Shown here: one piece after another, positions 51,143 through 63,638 of the stretch
How the letters are laid out: the number at the start of each line of letters is the position of its first letter
How positions within the stretch are numbered: the stretch's first letter is position 1
From: Chamaelirium japonicum
Taxonomy: Eukaryota; Streptophyta; Magnoliopsida; Liliales; Melanthiaceae
Direction of reading: 5' to 3'
DNA: 64,000 nt
Assembly: GCA_947650365.1 (NCBI GenBank)
Contig: OX393555.1
Location: forward strand, 18,525,424 to 18,589,423
Translations under genes and position numbers: made by a program
The notes under the pieces: model-generated
What the model saw: only the letters and a program-made list of their open reading frames with translations
What the model was told of the DNA's origin: nothing
The model's database searches: none

Positions 51143-51148
51143 AATAAA
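51143..51148 (+). terminator. Poly(A) signal AATAAA after pol, copy B
   Basis: AATAAAGATC 17 bases after the pol stop, as in copy A. Confidence 0.6.
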
Positions 51149-51234
51149 GATCGCTTTCAAATGTCCATCTCGTCTACTCAAGTTCTCAAGCAGTTTCAAG
51201 TTATCTACCTTCAAATTTCCAGGCCGTTTAATAA

Positions 51235-51560
51235 GTTTGGGAGCTCGTGTTGTGACACGACCCCTTACAGGTAGATGTTAAACGGTTTCAGGTTATGAAA
51301 CAAAACCTTCTTCAAGCTATCAGGTCATTTAACAAGTGTGGGAGCTCGTGTTGCGACACGACCCCTTACAGGCAGATGTTAAATAACCTTCAACCACCAT
51401 ATCGCTTAACAAGTTTGGGTGCTCGAGTTGTGACTTGACCCTTTACAGGCAGATGTTAAATAGTTTCAAGTTATGATATAACGCAACCTTCAATTACCAG
51501 GTCTCTTAACGAGTTTGGGTGTCCGAGTTGTGACTCAACCCCTTACAGGCAGACGTTAAG
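51235..51560. repeat. Four hairpin repeats between convergent pol and aORF, copy B
   Basis: Hairpins at 51245-51260, 51346-51361, 51423-51438 and 51523-51538 are spaced 101, 77 and 100 bp. Stems are TCGTGT/ACACGA twice, TCGAGT/ACTTGA and CCGAGT/ACTCAA with TGTG or TGCG loops. They are followed by ACCCCTTACAGG(C/T)AGATGTTAA. Orientation is inverted relative to copy A, as the whole element is. Confidence 0.85.
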
Positions 51561-51641
51561 CACATTCAAACATTCCATCCAAAGCACAAATATTCTGAGA
51601 ATTCAACAAGGCACATTCAATTTCAATATCAAAAACAAGTC

Positions 51642-51647
51642 TTTATT
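51642..51647 (-). terminator. Poly(A) signal AATAAA of the aORF in copy B
   Basis: 83 bases after the aORF stop on the minus strand. Confidence 0.6.
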
Positions 51648-51729
51648 TCTCAAACTTTTAAGTACAAGTGAGCTTTTACAGATGCAAGTCTTACAGGTAC
51701 AAAAGCAAAAAGGAAAGAGAGAGAATACA

Positions 51730-53805
51730 TCAGGGCTTTGCTACACTTTGAGCGCGCGACTTATCTCCTTCAAATCCACCACGAGCCTTGCTCGCCGCAG
51801 ACGCTTTGGAAGATAGAACGCCGCTAGTGTGAGCCCTGAGGGCTTCTATCGCCTTCTCCACAGTCGATCTATAACTCTCGCAATCGGTGCGTGTTTGCTC
51901 GAGCTCCTTCATAAGGGCCTCCTCTTTGGCTAAAGAAGCTGTATCCTTTGCAGCAAGTTGGGTGTTCAGCTCCTTTATTTCCACCGCATGATCGTGGACA
52001 AAGGTCTCCACTTTGAAGAACATGTTCTTCAATTCGTGAAGCTCATGACCCCGAGCCGTGTAGCCATCGAGCCACTTCTTGCTCTCGAGCTTATCTTTAT
52101 GGAAAGCTTCCTTCTTGGTAGATAAAGATGCCTGCAGCTTCTCCTTCTCAGCGTTCGAGGCTTCCAGGAGGGCGTTCAAGCGAGAGACTTCTGCTGAAGT
52201 GCCCCACTCACCGTCTACCGACAATACAAAGGTTCAACAGTTAGAATTTTGAATATCAGATACAGTAAAGAGAAGTTAGCAGAAACATACCTGCGGTGCC
52301 AACTCGAGATGCTTCAGCCTTGCCTTTCCCCCGATCGGAACTCTTACCCTTGGGGGTCGACCTTTCCTTCACAGGGGATACCACAGGGGGAGGTTGGGGT
52401 GTCCCAACCTCCACGCGACTTCCTTCCTCCCTTCGCGAAGGGGAAGGAATGTCACGAGGAGGAGTGATCTCCCCTTCCTCGCGCTGTTCACCGGTGTGTT
52501 GAAGAGAGGCCACGGGTACAGCCTTTTCTTCCGCCATCTGGGCCGCTGAGGGTCGAAGCGTAGGCTGAGGTTGCTCAACCTCCAGCCCTCCACTTGTCGA
52601 AGCCCCCTCCAAGCGAAGGACACCAGGAGGTACTTGAGCGAGGGGCGTGAGGTTGCTTGCAACACCATCACTCCTTGAGTACTTTAATCTTATGCGCATC
52701 GGGCGCTTCAAATTTTCAAAGTGATAGGTAGGCGACACCTTCTTGCCATCACCCACCATATCCATAACTTCCTCCATTCGACGGGCCTTAGCCTTATCGA
52801 TAGGAGTGGGTGTAACCTCTCCATCACCATCTCCTCCACCTTCTTCATCACCATCTCCTCCACCTTCTCCATCACCATCTCCTCCACCTTCTCTATCATC
52901 ATCCTCTCCATCTTTATCGTCATCGTCGTCTTCTTCACCGCCTCCTTCTCCCCTTTCGCTTTCTTCTTCCTCCTCCTCTTCGACTTTCTTCTCTTCTTCT
53001 TTCTCCTCTTCTTCTTTTTCTTCCTCTTTTTTCTTCTCCTCTTCCTTGAGAATTTTTCTTTTCTTCACTTGACCCCTATGGGTCATCCCCAGTTTCTCCT
53101 CCGTCGTGCCCGAGCACCGCCTCACCTCGTAGGCCTTCTTCTCAACCCTGATGACTCTGACTATCCTGCCCGATCCGGGATCATCCCCATAATCGGAGTA
53201 CAAGACGTTATTATCTTCATACCTGGCCTGCAGCCTGTGCAGGAGGTTGGCGTTGCCGTACCAGACCGGGCAGTTCGAAAACTGCTTCCACGATCTGGTA
53301 CCGCAGGTGAACTCCAAGAACAAGTTGTCGATGGCACCGACTCGATCAGATGACCAGGCCAAGTCCCCTCCTAAGGCATATCTCTCGACCACATTATATA
53401 CCTGAGAACAAGGAGTCTCGGGCACAGAAAGGGGAGTCCACGCCCCAGAGACGGAAATCAGCCAGTTCGTGTAAAGCTTGTCGGAAGGTACGGTGTCGGT
53501 GATCGGGCGAAGCACTGAGATACCGTGCAGATTGAAGAAAGGACTGTCCTTCCTCGAAACCCACTTGTAATGGTAGAATAAGTATCCTAACTCTATCCGG
53601 GCCACATCGCCTTCAGGGATGCTAGAGTAGCACACCCTGAGCTTCTCCTTGAAGTCGGACTCCACCCGGCAGAATGCATATATTATCCTCCATGCATTCC
53701 CTGTTAGCTGCCCGGGACAAAGTCCTGAAGTGTTTAACACCCGAGCAGTGAACGACAGTAGAGGGAGGCGAAGCCCGCAGTTCAACTGGCCGACGGTGAC
53801 AATCG
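51730..53805 (-). pseudogene. Spliced antisense ORF (aORF) of gypsy copy B, 5' end cut off
   Basis: Exon 1 (53805-52291) codes the same globular domain as copy A (LNCGLRLPLLSFTARVLNTS and TGNAWRIIYAFCRV), a long Glu/Lys/Asp run and a GDGDGE(E)GG repeat. A 76-bp intron (52290-52215, GTATGT..GTAG) joins in frame to an exon (52214-51730) coding the coiled coil, with no stop in between. Copy A's middle exon has no counterpart here. The N-terminal roughly 150 codons and the promoter are separated off by copia 2 at 53806; the frame is open right up to that point. Apart from this truncation I see no defect. Confidence 0.78.
53801..53805. repeat. Presumed target duplication AATCG of copia 2
   Basis: The five bases before the first copia-2 LTR. 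The partner would lie beyond the right edge of the window because a second copia unit follows in tandem. Confidence 0.5.
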
Positions 53806-55758
53806 TGTTGTAGCTCGTGTGTCCCTAGCGTGGATTTTCTGTATTAACATTAATAAAGATGCCTTTGGTTATTGCTTTAATTAGAATACTACTATGGTAT
53901 ATATTAATACACATATAATAAAGGACCCTAGGGAACACAGTAGGCCACTGAGGCGCATGGTGGATCCATACTTGGGAGACCCAGTGGACCAGTTATGTGT
54001 AGACCTAGAACTAGTTCACAGCTTAGGTGATGCTGGTCGCTTCACTGAGAACAAGCTGTTGGCAGGTAAAGGATGTGGTGAAGTCTCCACCACGGGAACG
54101 TGGGATTCCTATTCACCTGACCAAGCACGATGATCGTGTTGAATAGGAACCAAGACGATGCACAGTTCAGTGATTCAGACACTGGTGCATAAACCGTCTT
54201 ACTACTATAGATAATTTATCCTTAACCCTAAGGGACCATGTACACTGGGCCAACCAGTTGTGTGGTGCTTTGATGTGCCAACGTGTGCGGACCTTCCATA
54301 GTCCAATACCACGGTACGTTGGGCTACTCGGCTGACGCTTGAGTGACATGAAATCCCTACAGGTTATCCGACGTCCAGTGTTGGATGGGTGCGTTTTGAT
54401 GAGTCAATCTGTCCACACAGTTAACCCAGGCATGGTGGTTGTCAGTATGACTGACGATGTTTTGGGTGCTAGGCATAGCACCGGAAGGTGTATGGTGTTA
54501 TAGATGACAAGTCATCAATTCCTAGTCAGATGATCGATCGGGATCTGACGGTGCTCCCCACCGCCCGAGTCGTATCATAGCACCTGTAATATGAGGGACT
54601 AAGGATTATCGGAGTATAGTAGAAAACAGGGTTACGAGGGAGTAACATAAGTTTAGGATCACTAGAGTTCAACTCGCGTCGCACTCTGGGTGGCTACGTG
54701 GGTTAATCGGATTAGGGCTGATTAACGGAACTTTTGGTGTGTCACTAGAACAGTTAATCAGGGATCCAGTTGGAGCTAGAGATCCCGAACCCTGAAGGTT
54801 CTACCCTGTCGTTGCGTATAGAAATTGTTCCCCGACCTGGTTAGATACGTTGGATGCGAAGTAGCGCGATGGAGCGCAAGCCCAGAGCCTAAGAACCTAA
54901 TTCGCATGTGTTACGATTTGTAGGGGTATTTTGGTAAATACTAAAATATGGCTCAGAATATGTTGAATATAGATCTTAAAATGAGTGGAATAATTCCAGG
55001 AGCTCATAGGCACTGACGGAACTCGATTCCGAGTAGCGCACCTCACTCAATCTCTCTTTCAGTTTTCCACTTTTCGTGAAGGGCGTTTTCATCCAGGCTT
55101 CACGATAGACACTTGGAATCCCTAAAAACCGACCCCCACTCATTCTAATCAAATTAGGGATGGCCCTAGCTTGCGCATGGCACTAGAAAACCACCCCTAT
55201 ATGTATAGAGGAGGGGGAGGGGCCGGCCTTTAGTGCCTCCCCTCTCCTAATACCCGAACCTCCCCTCTCTCCTTCTCTTTTGTGGTTTCGGCCAAGGAAG
55301 AAAGAGGAAGAAGAAGGAAGAAGAAGGAGGAAGGAAGGAGAAGGAAGAAAAGAGAAAGTGGAGGAGAAGATCTCACGGCTCGTCATCGTCTTCGCAATGA
55401 ATTCCTCCGTTGGCTCGTAATCCTTGCACTCAGAGACGGGATTTCGAGGATTCCTCAATTGGCAAATGACAAGGTGCTATCTGATAGCTTCCCTTACAAT
55501 TCACTTGCGGTTCATAATTGTTCCATTCCCTTCGGATCATAGACCCACAAGGTATGATGATTCTAAACACCTAACTAGATGCATGCATGTCTTCCATAGA
55601 TCGTAGTATGCCTCTAGGGTGTCCGTACAGATGCTTAGATCATAGATTTGCATGTAGATTATTTTGTATAATTAATTATAATGAAACATACACCGTATGA
55701 TCTTCGGATCTATCTTTTGCTTCCGCTACGACTCTAATAAACGGATCCAATTCTAATA
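53806..55758 (+). repeat. LTR 1 of copia 2
   Basis: Starts TGTTGTAGCTCG and ends TTCTAATA where LTR 2 has TTCCAACA, so the terminal CA is mutated. TATA-like CCTATATGTATAG is near 55196. Length 1,953 bp. Confidence 0.9.
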
Positions 55759-55760
55759 AT

Positions 55761-55772
55761 TGGTATCAGAGC
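55761..55772 (+). promoter_or_regulatory. Primer binding site of copia 2
   Basis: TGGTATCAGAGC, initiator tRNA-Met type. Confidence 0.93.
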
Positions 55773-57713
55773 ACGTTTTGGTGTATGTTTCATGCATGAA
55801 TTCATGTAAACATCATGTGAATATATGATGGTATATGTTTTCGTCGAGGTTCGGCGTAGATCATGCATATGGATTATGCTATGTATCGTGTTTTTGTAGG
55901 TGTCGCGCTAAATAGTAATCTGTGATTACATGCCTCCGAGGGTCGGATCCCGGATTTAATTTTGCATTGATTATTATTGTGCTTGTGGATTTTAAGGCTC
56001 TAGATGGGCGGGGGTGGGGGTTGACCATCCTCGGTTCCCTAGCCATGTTTTTAGGATTGTTTCCTTTTCTTTCTAGCGAAATTATGCATGAACGAGTACA
56101 TGCTCGAAGCGTGTTAGTTTTTCGGTCACAGGAAGAAGGAGATGATGCTACATCCACGGTTCGGGCAAGCGGTACCATAGCGTGCAAATACCTGGCGAAA
56201 GCGTGCACGTTGGCGATGTTCAGGATCGTCGTCAGAGATCGTGCAGAACGGAAGAGCAAGATATCTTGGCTGTGCTATTCAGGTTCAGGGGTCGGACCCT
56301 GGACTTGATTCAGTTTGGATGCTATTTCTGTTGATTCTCTTTTCTTAGTGTTTAGAGAACCCCGATGATAATGTGATTATCTATCTTGCTTGTGAGTTTG
56401 TCTCTAGATCAAGCTTAGGGTTATTACTAAGCTTATGGATTCATCAGTGTCTCTGCATGGTTCTAACACGTGCAAATCCGGTGGCTAGCTAAAAGAAAAG
56501 GAGGTAACCGCCCTCGCGGTAGTTTAGGTAGCCAAGTACTGTGCACCGAGATAGACGCAGTATTAGATTTGTTTAGAGATAACTAATGTCTCCATAAGAA
56601 GTATGATAACCCTAGTGGGATGCCCTTTCCCCACGTGGTCCTAGCGACCAAGTTAGGTTAGGATTTCACTATGTGATACTCGTTTCTAGATGACATTTGA
56701 TGGTAGTATGAACTCATCATGATTTGGTTATGCCACCATTAGGTTGACGTCCGACGAAGGTTGTCGGATGTCCCTATTTGGCCAGCATCGAAACCTATAA
56801 TGAGATGAGGTCTACTATAACATCAGGCATCAAATTGTGAATGAGGCATCATCATAGTGGGAGTCCTTTCCACGTCGACCTTAGGCTAGGCTCCAGATCT
56901 TAGGATTATGGGCAAACTAGTGAAGTATCGGGATCCTTGGAATCTATGTAATGTGATCCTTGCAAGAAAGACAAAAGCTGAGTATTCAAGGTAGGGACTA
57001 TGATATTTTTCGAGGATACTAATGCTTTGCGAGAAGGTTTGTAATCCTAGTGGGAGCACGGTAGCCCAGGGTCTAAGTCTAGGAGGTCGTGACCTTTCTA
57101 AATATGCATAAAACCTCATAAAGAATGGATGTGTAAGAGGTTCCCTCCAAAGTGGAGCCCCTGGCCTCCATAATCAACTGGCTAAGGTCTGGGTGGGAGG
57201 TACGCAGTTCGATATTCCTACCGGGTGAGAGCTGTGTTTCCTTCCATGCTGGTTTGCCTAGTGGTTTCCTTCAGGACATGGAGGATGCCGGTAGTAGTGG
57301 GTGATGGTTTTTTCCTACACCGCGGGAGCCTATGAACCCCCCTGCCGACACCACCTAGATTTGTGGAAAGCATCCAAAAGCTTGTGTGAAGCCACTATTA
57401 CTGTGCACGCGGGTCACGTAAAGCTGGCCAAAAGGAGACAGGGAGGTCTTTCAGTTTACCATAGGTAATTCTGATGAAGACTGGGTCGTAAAAACCCCAT
57501 TGGCAGAAACGGTTGCATGCTCTCACCAAGATGCTGTCTCCAATTCAAGGCCGATAGTCTCAGTGCTCGAGCCCAAGGAATTTAGATTCCTGGATGTCTC
57601 CACTTGAGGTAGTGAAGACATAGCGGCTGGAGTAAACATTATCTATTTCTAAATTCCATGAAATAGATTGTAGTAAACCCTAATTTTGCTTTGAAACATT
57701 GTTTACAGAAATT
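55773..57713 (+). other. Leader of copia 2, with GTCGGA-loop hairpin
   Basis: About 1.9 kb with no sustained ORF. A hairpin at 56283-56304 (GTTCAGGG/CCCTGGAC, loop GTCGGA) matches hairpin 2 of copia 1. The first hairpin (55935-55954) is degraded here but well kept at 63801-63820 in the next unit. Confidence 0.7.
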
Positions 57714-60700
57714 ATGACCAAGCACGACCCCCCTTGCCTCCATACTTAATGATAACAAAATTACGGGACCAAACTATAAGGACTGGAAGCGTAACCTGAT
57801 ACTCGTCCTAAGGGTTGACAAACACACAATTGCCCTAAGTACCCCTCAACCGGTCATGCCGGGACCAAGTGCAACTGAGGCTCAGTTGATAGAATAGAAA
57901 GACTGGCTAGATGCTGATGAGATATGCAAGTGCTACATAGTGGCATCCTTGCAGACCGTCCTTCAGAAACAAGTCGAAGACATGGCCTTCGCTTCAGACA
58001 TGATGCTCTACCTAAAGGAAATGTTTGAGGGTCGTAGTCGGGTAACTCGTTACCTGATCATCAAAAAATTAGTGTCTACGAAGATGGCAGAGGGGACTTT
58101 AGTTCGGGATCATATACTGAAATTGTTTGGCTATGTGAATGAACTTGGTTCCTTCGATGTCATCTTGGATACAGAGATCCAGACCGACATTTTTCTCGCA
58201 TCTCTATTAGGAGCGTTTGAGGGCTTCGTTACCAACTTTAACCTTAACTGGTTAGAGATGTCTAACGCAGAGCTTCTAGCGGCGCTTCAGGCGGCAGAGG
58301 ACGGGATGAAGGTAGGAGCCCAATCCCTGAACGTAGACCGGAATTCTTCTCTGAAAGTCAAAGGCAAGTTTCAAAAAAAAATGTCTAAGAAGTCCATGAA
58401 GATGGGCCAGGTGCAATTGCAGGTTCCTAAGCAGAATGGTCCGGGGTAGCCCAAAAAAAAATATTTTCGATGCGGCAAAATGGGGCCCTGGAAGGGCGCA
58501 TGTCGTGCGGCTCCCAAGAAGGCTGAGACAGGTATATCTCAAATCCACATAGTGGAATCCCTTGTAGCATCCAGTTGTTCTCCAATTTTATGGATTGTGG
58601 ATTCTGGTTCCACTAACCATGATTGCAACAATTTACAGGGGTTTAAGGAGACAAGAAAACTGGGTGATCGGGAGATGATCCTAAGCATGGGAACTGAGAC
58701 CGTGGCAGAGCCTGAAGCAGTTGGAGATATCGTCTTGCAGTTTCTTGATGGAAGAAGTTTATTACTTAGATACATACTTTATGTACCGTCCTTGAGACGA
58801 AACTTAATTTATATTTCCTTATTGAATAATGAAGGTTTTTCAGTTTCATTTGATGCTTCTGGTATGTCAATTAAATTGAATGGTTCCTTTTTTTGTAAGG
58901 GAAAGACACAGAATGGTCTCTATGTAATTAACTCCAAATATAAGCAGGATAACATAACTGAAGCATGTGTGGTTAATTCATCTAAAATAAAAAATCTCTC
59001 AGATAATCTAACACTCCTTTGGCATCTAAGGCTTGGACACATAGCCTCAGACAGGATTCACAGGTTGGTTAAGGCAGGACACTTAAGTCTAGATATTTCA
59101 AAAAACCTACTGACGTGTGAGTCTTGCTTGGAAGGCAAGATGACTAAAAGATCTTTCCGAGCCAAAGGTAGCAGATCTAAGAAGGTATTAGAGTTGGTAC
59201 ACACTGATGTATGTGGGCCCATAAGTGTCTGTGCCATAAGAGGCTTCGAGTATTTCATCACCTTCACGGATGATCACTCGAGATTTGGATACATATACCT
59301 AATGTGGCGGAAGTCTGAATCCTTTGATAAGTTCAAGGAGTTCAGAGCTGAAGCAGAAAAGTAGAGGGGTAAAATTATCAAGTCTTTTCGATTGGATCGA
59401 GGAGGCGAATACCTATTGGATGAATTTATTGGGTACCTGCATGAGCATGGGATCGTATCCCAGTTAACTACACCAGGGACACCGCAACAAAACGGTATAT
59501 CTGAGAGGAGAAACCGAACTTTGTTAGACATGGTTCGGACTATAATGAGTTATGCCACATTGCCAACTAGTTTTTAGGGATATGCCCTAGAGACGGTAGT
59601 ATATACTTTGAACTTGGTTCCATCAAAGTTAGTACACCTAACTTTTTGGGAGCTATGGTTGAAGCGAAAGCCAAGCCTACAGCACTTTAGGATTTGGGAT
59701 TGTCCAGCATATATGTGGAAGGACAAACGAGATAAGATGGAGTCAAAAACTAAGGTATGTCTATTCGTTAGGTATCCAAAAGGGACAAAGGGTGGTTTAT
59801 TTTATGATCCTGAGGATAGAAAGGTTGTCTTCTCGACGAACGCCGTATTCCTAGAGCAGGATTATTTAATAGACCATAAGCCCACCAGTAAAGTAGTTCT
59901 TGAAGAATTTCTTGGTACTGATGGGAGTACACAGACAGAAAACGTTGTGGGAGCCGATACCACTAAGATAAACGATACTATAGAATTGACTCCTATGGAA
60001 CCACCAAAGGCTCGTCACAGTGGGAGGATCACAAGTACTCCTGATAGATACATTGGAGAAGCATTTATGGTAGATCTAGAGTTTCAGGAGGATGATCCTC
60101 TGAACTATGACGAAGCGATGGTATCCTCTGACCATGCAGCATGGCAGGAAGCCATGGAGGCAGAACTGACATCGATGTCCCAAAACTCGGTCTGGACACT
60201 TGTAACACCACCTTAAAACATTAAACCTGTTGGCTGTAAGTGGGTGTACAAAAGAAAAAGAGATCCGGATGGTACTGTTGAGACTTACAAAGCTAGACTA
60301 GTCACTAAGGATTATACCCAGCGAGAAGGGATCGACTATGACGAAACCTTTTCGCCAGTGGCTATGCTTAAGTCTATCCGGATTCTCTTGTCCATTGCAG
60401 CCCATTATGATTGGGAGATCTGGCAAATGGACGTCAAGACCGTATTCCGCAACAGGGATTTGGAAGAAGACATCTATATATCTCAGCCTACAGGCTTTGT
60501 CGCAAAAGGTCAGGAAAGTCTGGTATGCAAGTTGCAAAGGTCCATTTATGGACTGAAGCAAGCATCCAGAAGTTGGAACATGCATTTTTATCAGGCTATC
60601 CAGTCTTATGGATTTGAGCAGAACGTGGATGAACCATGCGTTTATAAAAGGAGCGATAAGACTGCAATAGTTTTTCTAGTGCTTTACGTAGACGATATCC

Positions 60701-61668
60701 TGCTCATTGGAAATGATGTTGGAACGCTGTCTATAGTGAAGATGTGGTTATTCTCTCAATTTGACATGAAAGACCTGGGTAAAGCGAGTTATGTTCTGGG
60801 GATCAAGGTAACTCGAGATCGCCAGAACAAGACTCTCTCGCTGTCACAGTCAGCCTACATAGATACTATCTTGGTCAGATTCAGTATGCACAAGTCCAAG
60901 AAGGGACTGGTTCCATTCAGACATGGAATAAAGTTGTCCAAGGATCAGGGTCCTAAGACTCCTGAGGAGAGGGCAGAAATGCAGAAGATACCTTATGCTT
61001 CGGCTGTAGGGAGTCTGATGTATGCTATACAGTACACGAGACCATATATATGCTATGCAGTAGGTATGATGGGCAGGTATCAATCAAATCCGGGTCCAGG
61101 GCACTGGACTGCTGTGAAAAGTATAATCAAGGATCTCCGTAGGACGAGATATTATGAGTTAGTTTACTCTTCACAGGAACTGATGCTGATTTGATATACG
61201 GATTTTGACTTTGCGTCAGATCCTGAATCCAGGAGATCGACATCAGGGTTTGTGTTTTTATTAGGAGGAGGAGCTGTCAGTTGGAGGAGCGTGAAGCAGG
61301 GATCCATCACAGATTCAATAACAGAGGCTGAGTACGTTACGACGTATGAAGCAGCTAAAGAGGCGACGTGGCTCAAGAAGTTCCTCACGGACGTAGGATG
61401 CGTACCGAGAGCTCAAGATCATATTGTCCTTTACTGTGACAATAGTGGAGCGGTAGCACAATCCAAGAAGCCAAGATATCACCAGAAGTGCAAGCATATC
61501 AAGCGGAAATACTACATTATCTGGGACTTACAGAAGCGAGGAGAGGTTGCAGTGACTCATGTGGCGTTTGCAGATAACATGGCGGACCCTTTCACAAAGG
61601 CGTTACTGACCAAGGCTTTTGAGAAGCACATGGATGCCATGGGAGTTAAGATTGTTGTTCCCCGCTAG
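57714..61668 (+). pseudogene. Gag-pol polyprotein of copia 2, one main frame with six stops
   Basis: From 57718 to 61668 one frame runs for about 1,317 codons, the normal size for a copia polyprotein. The order is gag (LVRDHILKLFGYVNELGSFD), a degenerate knuckle (YFRCGKMGPWKGAC, one Cys and the His lost), protease (WIVDSGSTNHDC), integrase (HLRLGHIASDRIH, CESCLEGK, D/D/E core with TPQQNGISERRNR), RT (GCKWVYKRK, IYGLKQASRSW, intact YVDDILL) and RNase H (STSGFVF, VLYCDNSGA, KHIKRKYY). In-frame stops lie at 57895, 58447, 59362, 59576, 60214 and 61192. The ATG at 57714 is one frame off the rest. RT wording suggests the Tork/Angela side of copia. Confidence 0.88.
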
Positions 61669-61671
61669 GCC

Positions 61672-61682
61672 AAGTAGGAGAT
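61672..61682 (+). promoter_or_regulatory. Polypurine tract of copia 2
   Basis: AAGTAGGAGAT directly before LTR 2. Confidence 0.85.
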
Positions 61683-63624
61683 TGTTGTAGCTCGTGTGTC
61701 CTTAGCGTGGATTTTCTATATTAACATTAATAAAGATGCCTTTGGTTATTGCTTTAATTAGAATACTACTATGGTATATGTTAATACACATATCATAAAG
61801 GACCATAGGAAACACAGTAGGCCACTGAGGTGCATAGTGGATCCATGCTTGGGAGACCCAGTGGACCAGTTATGTGTAGACCTAGAACTAGTTCACAGCT
61901 TAGGTGATGCTGGTCGCTTTACCGAGAACAAGTTGTTGGCAGGTAGAGGATGTGGTGAAGTCTCCACCACGGAAACACGGGATTCTCATTCACCTGACCA
62001 AGCACGATGATCGTGTTGAACAGGAACCAAGACAGTGCACAGTTCAGTGATTCAGACACTGCTGCATAAACCATCTTACTACTATAGATAATCTATCCTT
62101 AACCCTGTACACTGGGCCAACCAGTTGTGTAGTGCTTTGATGTGCCAACGTATGCGGACCTTCCATAGTCCAATACCACGGTACATTGGGCTACCCGACT
62201 AGCGCTTGAGTGATATGTAATCCCTACATGTTATCCGACGTCCAGTGTTGGATGGGTGCATTTTGATGAGTCAATCTGTCCACACAGCTAACCCAGGCCT
62301 GGTGGTTGTCAGTATGACTGACGATGTTCCGGGTGCTAGGCATAGCACCGAAAGGTGTGTGGTGTTATAGATGACAAGTCATTAATTCCTAGTCAGATGA
62401 TCGATCGAGATCTGACGGTGCTCCCCACCACCCGAGTCGTATCATGGCACCAGTAATAGAAGGGACTAATGGTTATCGGAGTATAGTAGAGAACAGGGTT
62501 ACGAGGGAGTAACATAAGTTTAGGATCACTAGAATTAAACTCGCGTCACACTCTGGGTGGCTGCACGGGTTAATCGGATTAGGGCTGATTAACGGAACTT
62601 TAGGTGTGTCACCAGAACAGTTAATCAGGGATCCGGTTGGAGCTAGAGGTCCCAAACCCTGAAGGTTCCACCCTGTCGTTGCGTATAGGAATTGTCCCCG
62701 ACTTGGTTGGATACGTTGGATGCGAAGTAGCACGATGGAGCGCAAGCCCGGAGCCTAAGAACCTAATTCGCATGTGTTACGGGCCGTAGGGGTATTTTGG
62801 TAAATACTGAAATATGGCTCAGAATATATTGAATATGGATCTTAGAATGAGCGAAATAATTCCAGGAGCTCATAGGCACTAACGGAACTCGATTTCGAGT
62901 AGCGCACCACACTCAATCTCTCTTTCAGTTTTTCACTTTTCGTGAAGGACGTTTTCGTCCAGGCTTCATGATAGACACTTGGAATACCTATAAACCGACC
63001 CCCCCTCATCCTAATCAAATTAGGGCCGACCCTAGCTTGTGCATGGCACTATGAGACCGGCCCTATATGTTTAGAGGAGTAGAAGGGGCCGGCCTTTAGT
63101 GCCTCCCCTCTCCTAATACCCGAACCTCCCTCCTCTCCTCCTCTTTTGTGGTTTCGGCCAAGGAAGAAAGAGGAGGAAGAAGAAAGAATAAGAAGGAAGG
63201 AAGGAGAAGGAAGAAGAGAGAAAGAGGAGGAGGAGATCTCGCGGCTCGTCATCGTCTTCACAACGAATTCCTCCGTCGACTCGTAATCTTTGCACTCAGA
63301 GACGGGATTTCGAGGATTCCTCAATTCGCAAAGGACAAGGTGCTATCCGACAGCTTTCCTTGCGATTCACGTGTGGTTCATCATCGTTCCATTCTCTTCG
63401 GATCATAGATCCACAAGGTATGATGATTCTAAACACCTAACTAGATGAATGCATGTCTTCCGTAGATCGTAGTATGCCTCTAGGGTGTCCGCACATATGC
63501 TAAGATCATAGATTTGCATGTAGATTGTTTTGTAGAATTAATTGTAATGAAACATACATCGTATGATCTTCGGATCTATCTTTTGCTTCCGCTGCGACTC
63601 TGATGAGCGGATCCAATTCCAACA
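61683..63624 (+). repeat. LTR 2 of copia 2, shared with the next unit
   Basis: 1,942 bp, TGTTGTAG...CCAACA. A purine tract precedes it and a primer site follows it. It differs from LTR 1 by many substitutions (about 19 in the first 325 bp by eye) and lacks about 11 bp near 62105. Confidence 0.9.
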
Positions 63625-63626
63625 AT

Positions 63627-63638
63627 TGGTATCAGAGC
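63627..63638 (+). promoter_or_regulatory. Primer binding site of the second copia unit
   Basis: TGGTATCAGAGC after LTR 2. Confidence 0.92.

Noticed and set aside
52721-53353. Plus-strand ORF with Phe/Leu-rich, membrane-like stretch
   Set aside because: It is the antisense of the Glu/Lys run of copy B aORF, not a membrane protein.
55282-55542. Lys/Arg/Glu-rich ORF repeated at 63148
   Set aside because: It comes from a GA-rich stretch in the copia-2 LTR and has no conserved stop or start between copies.
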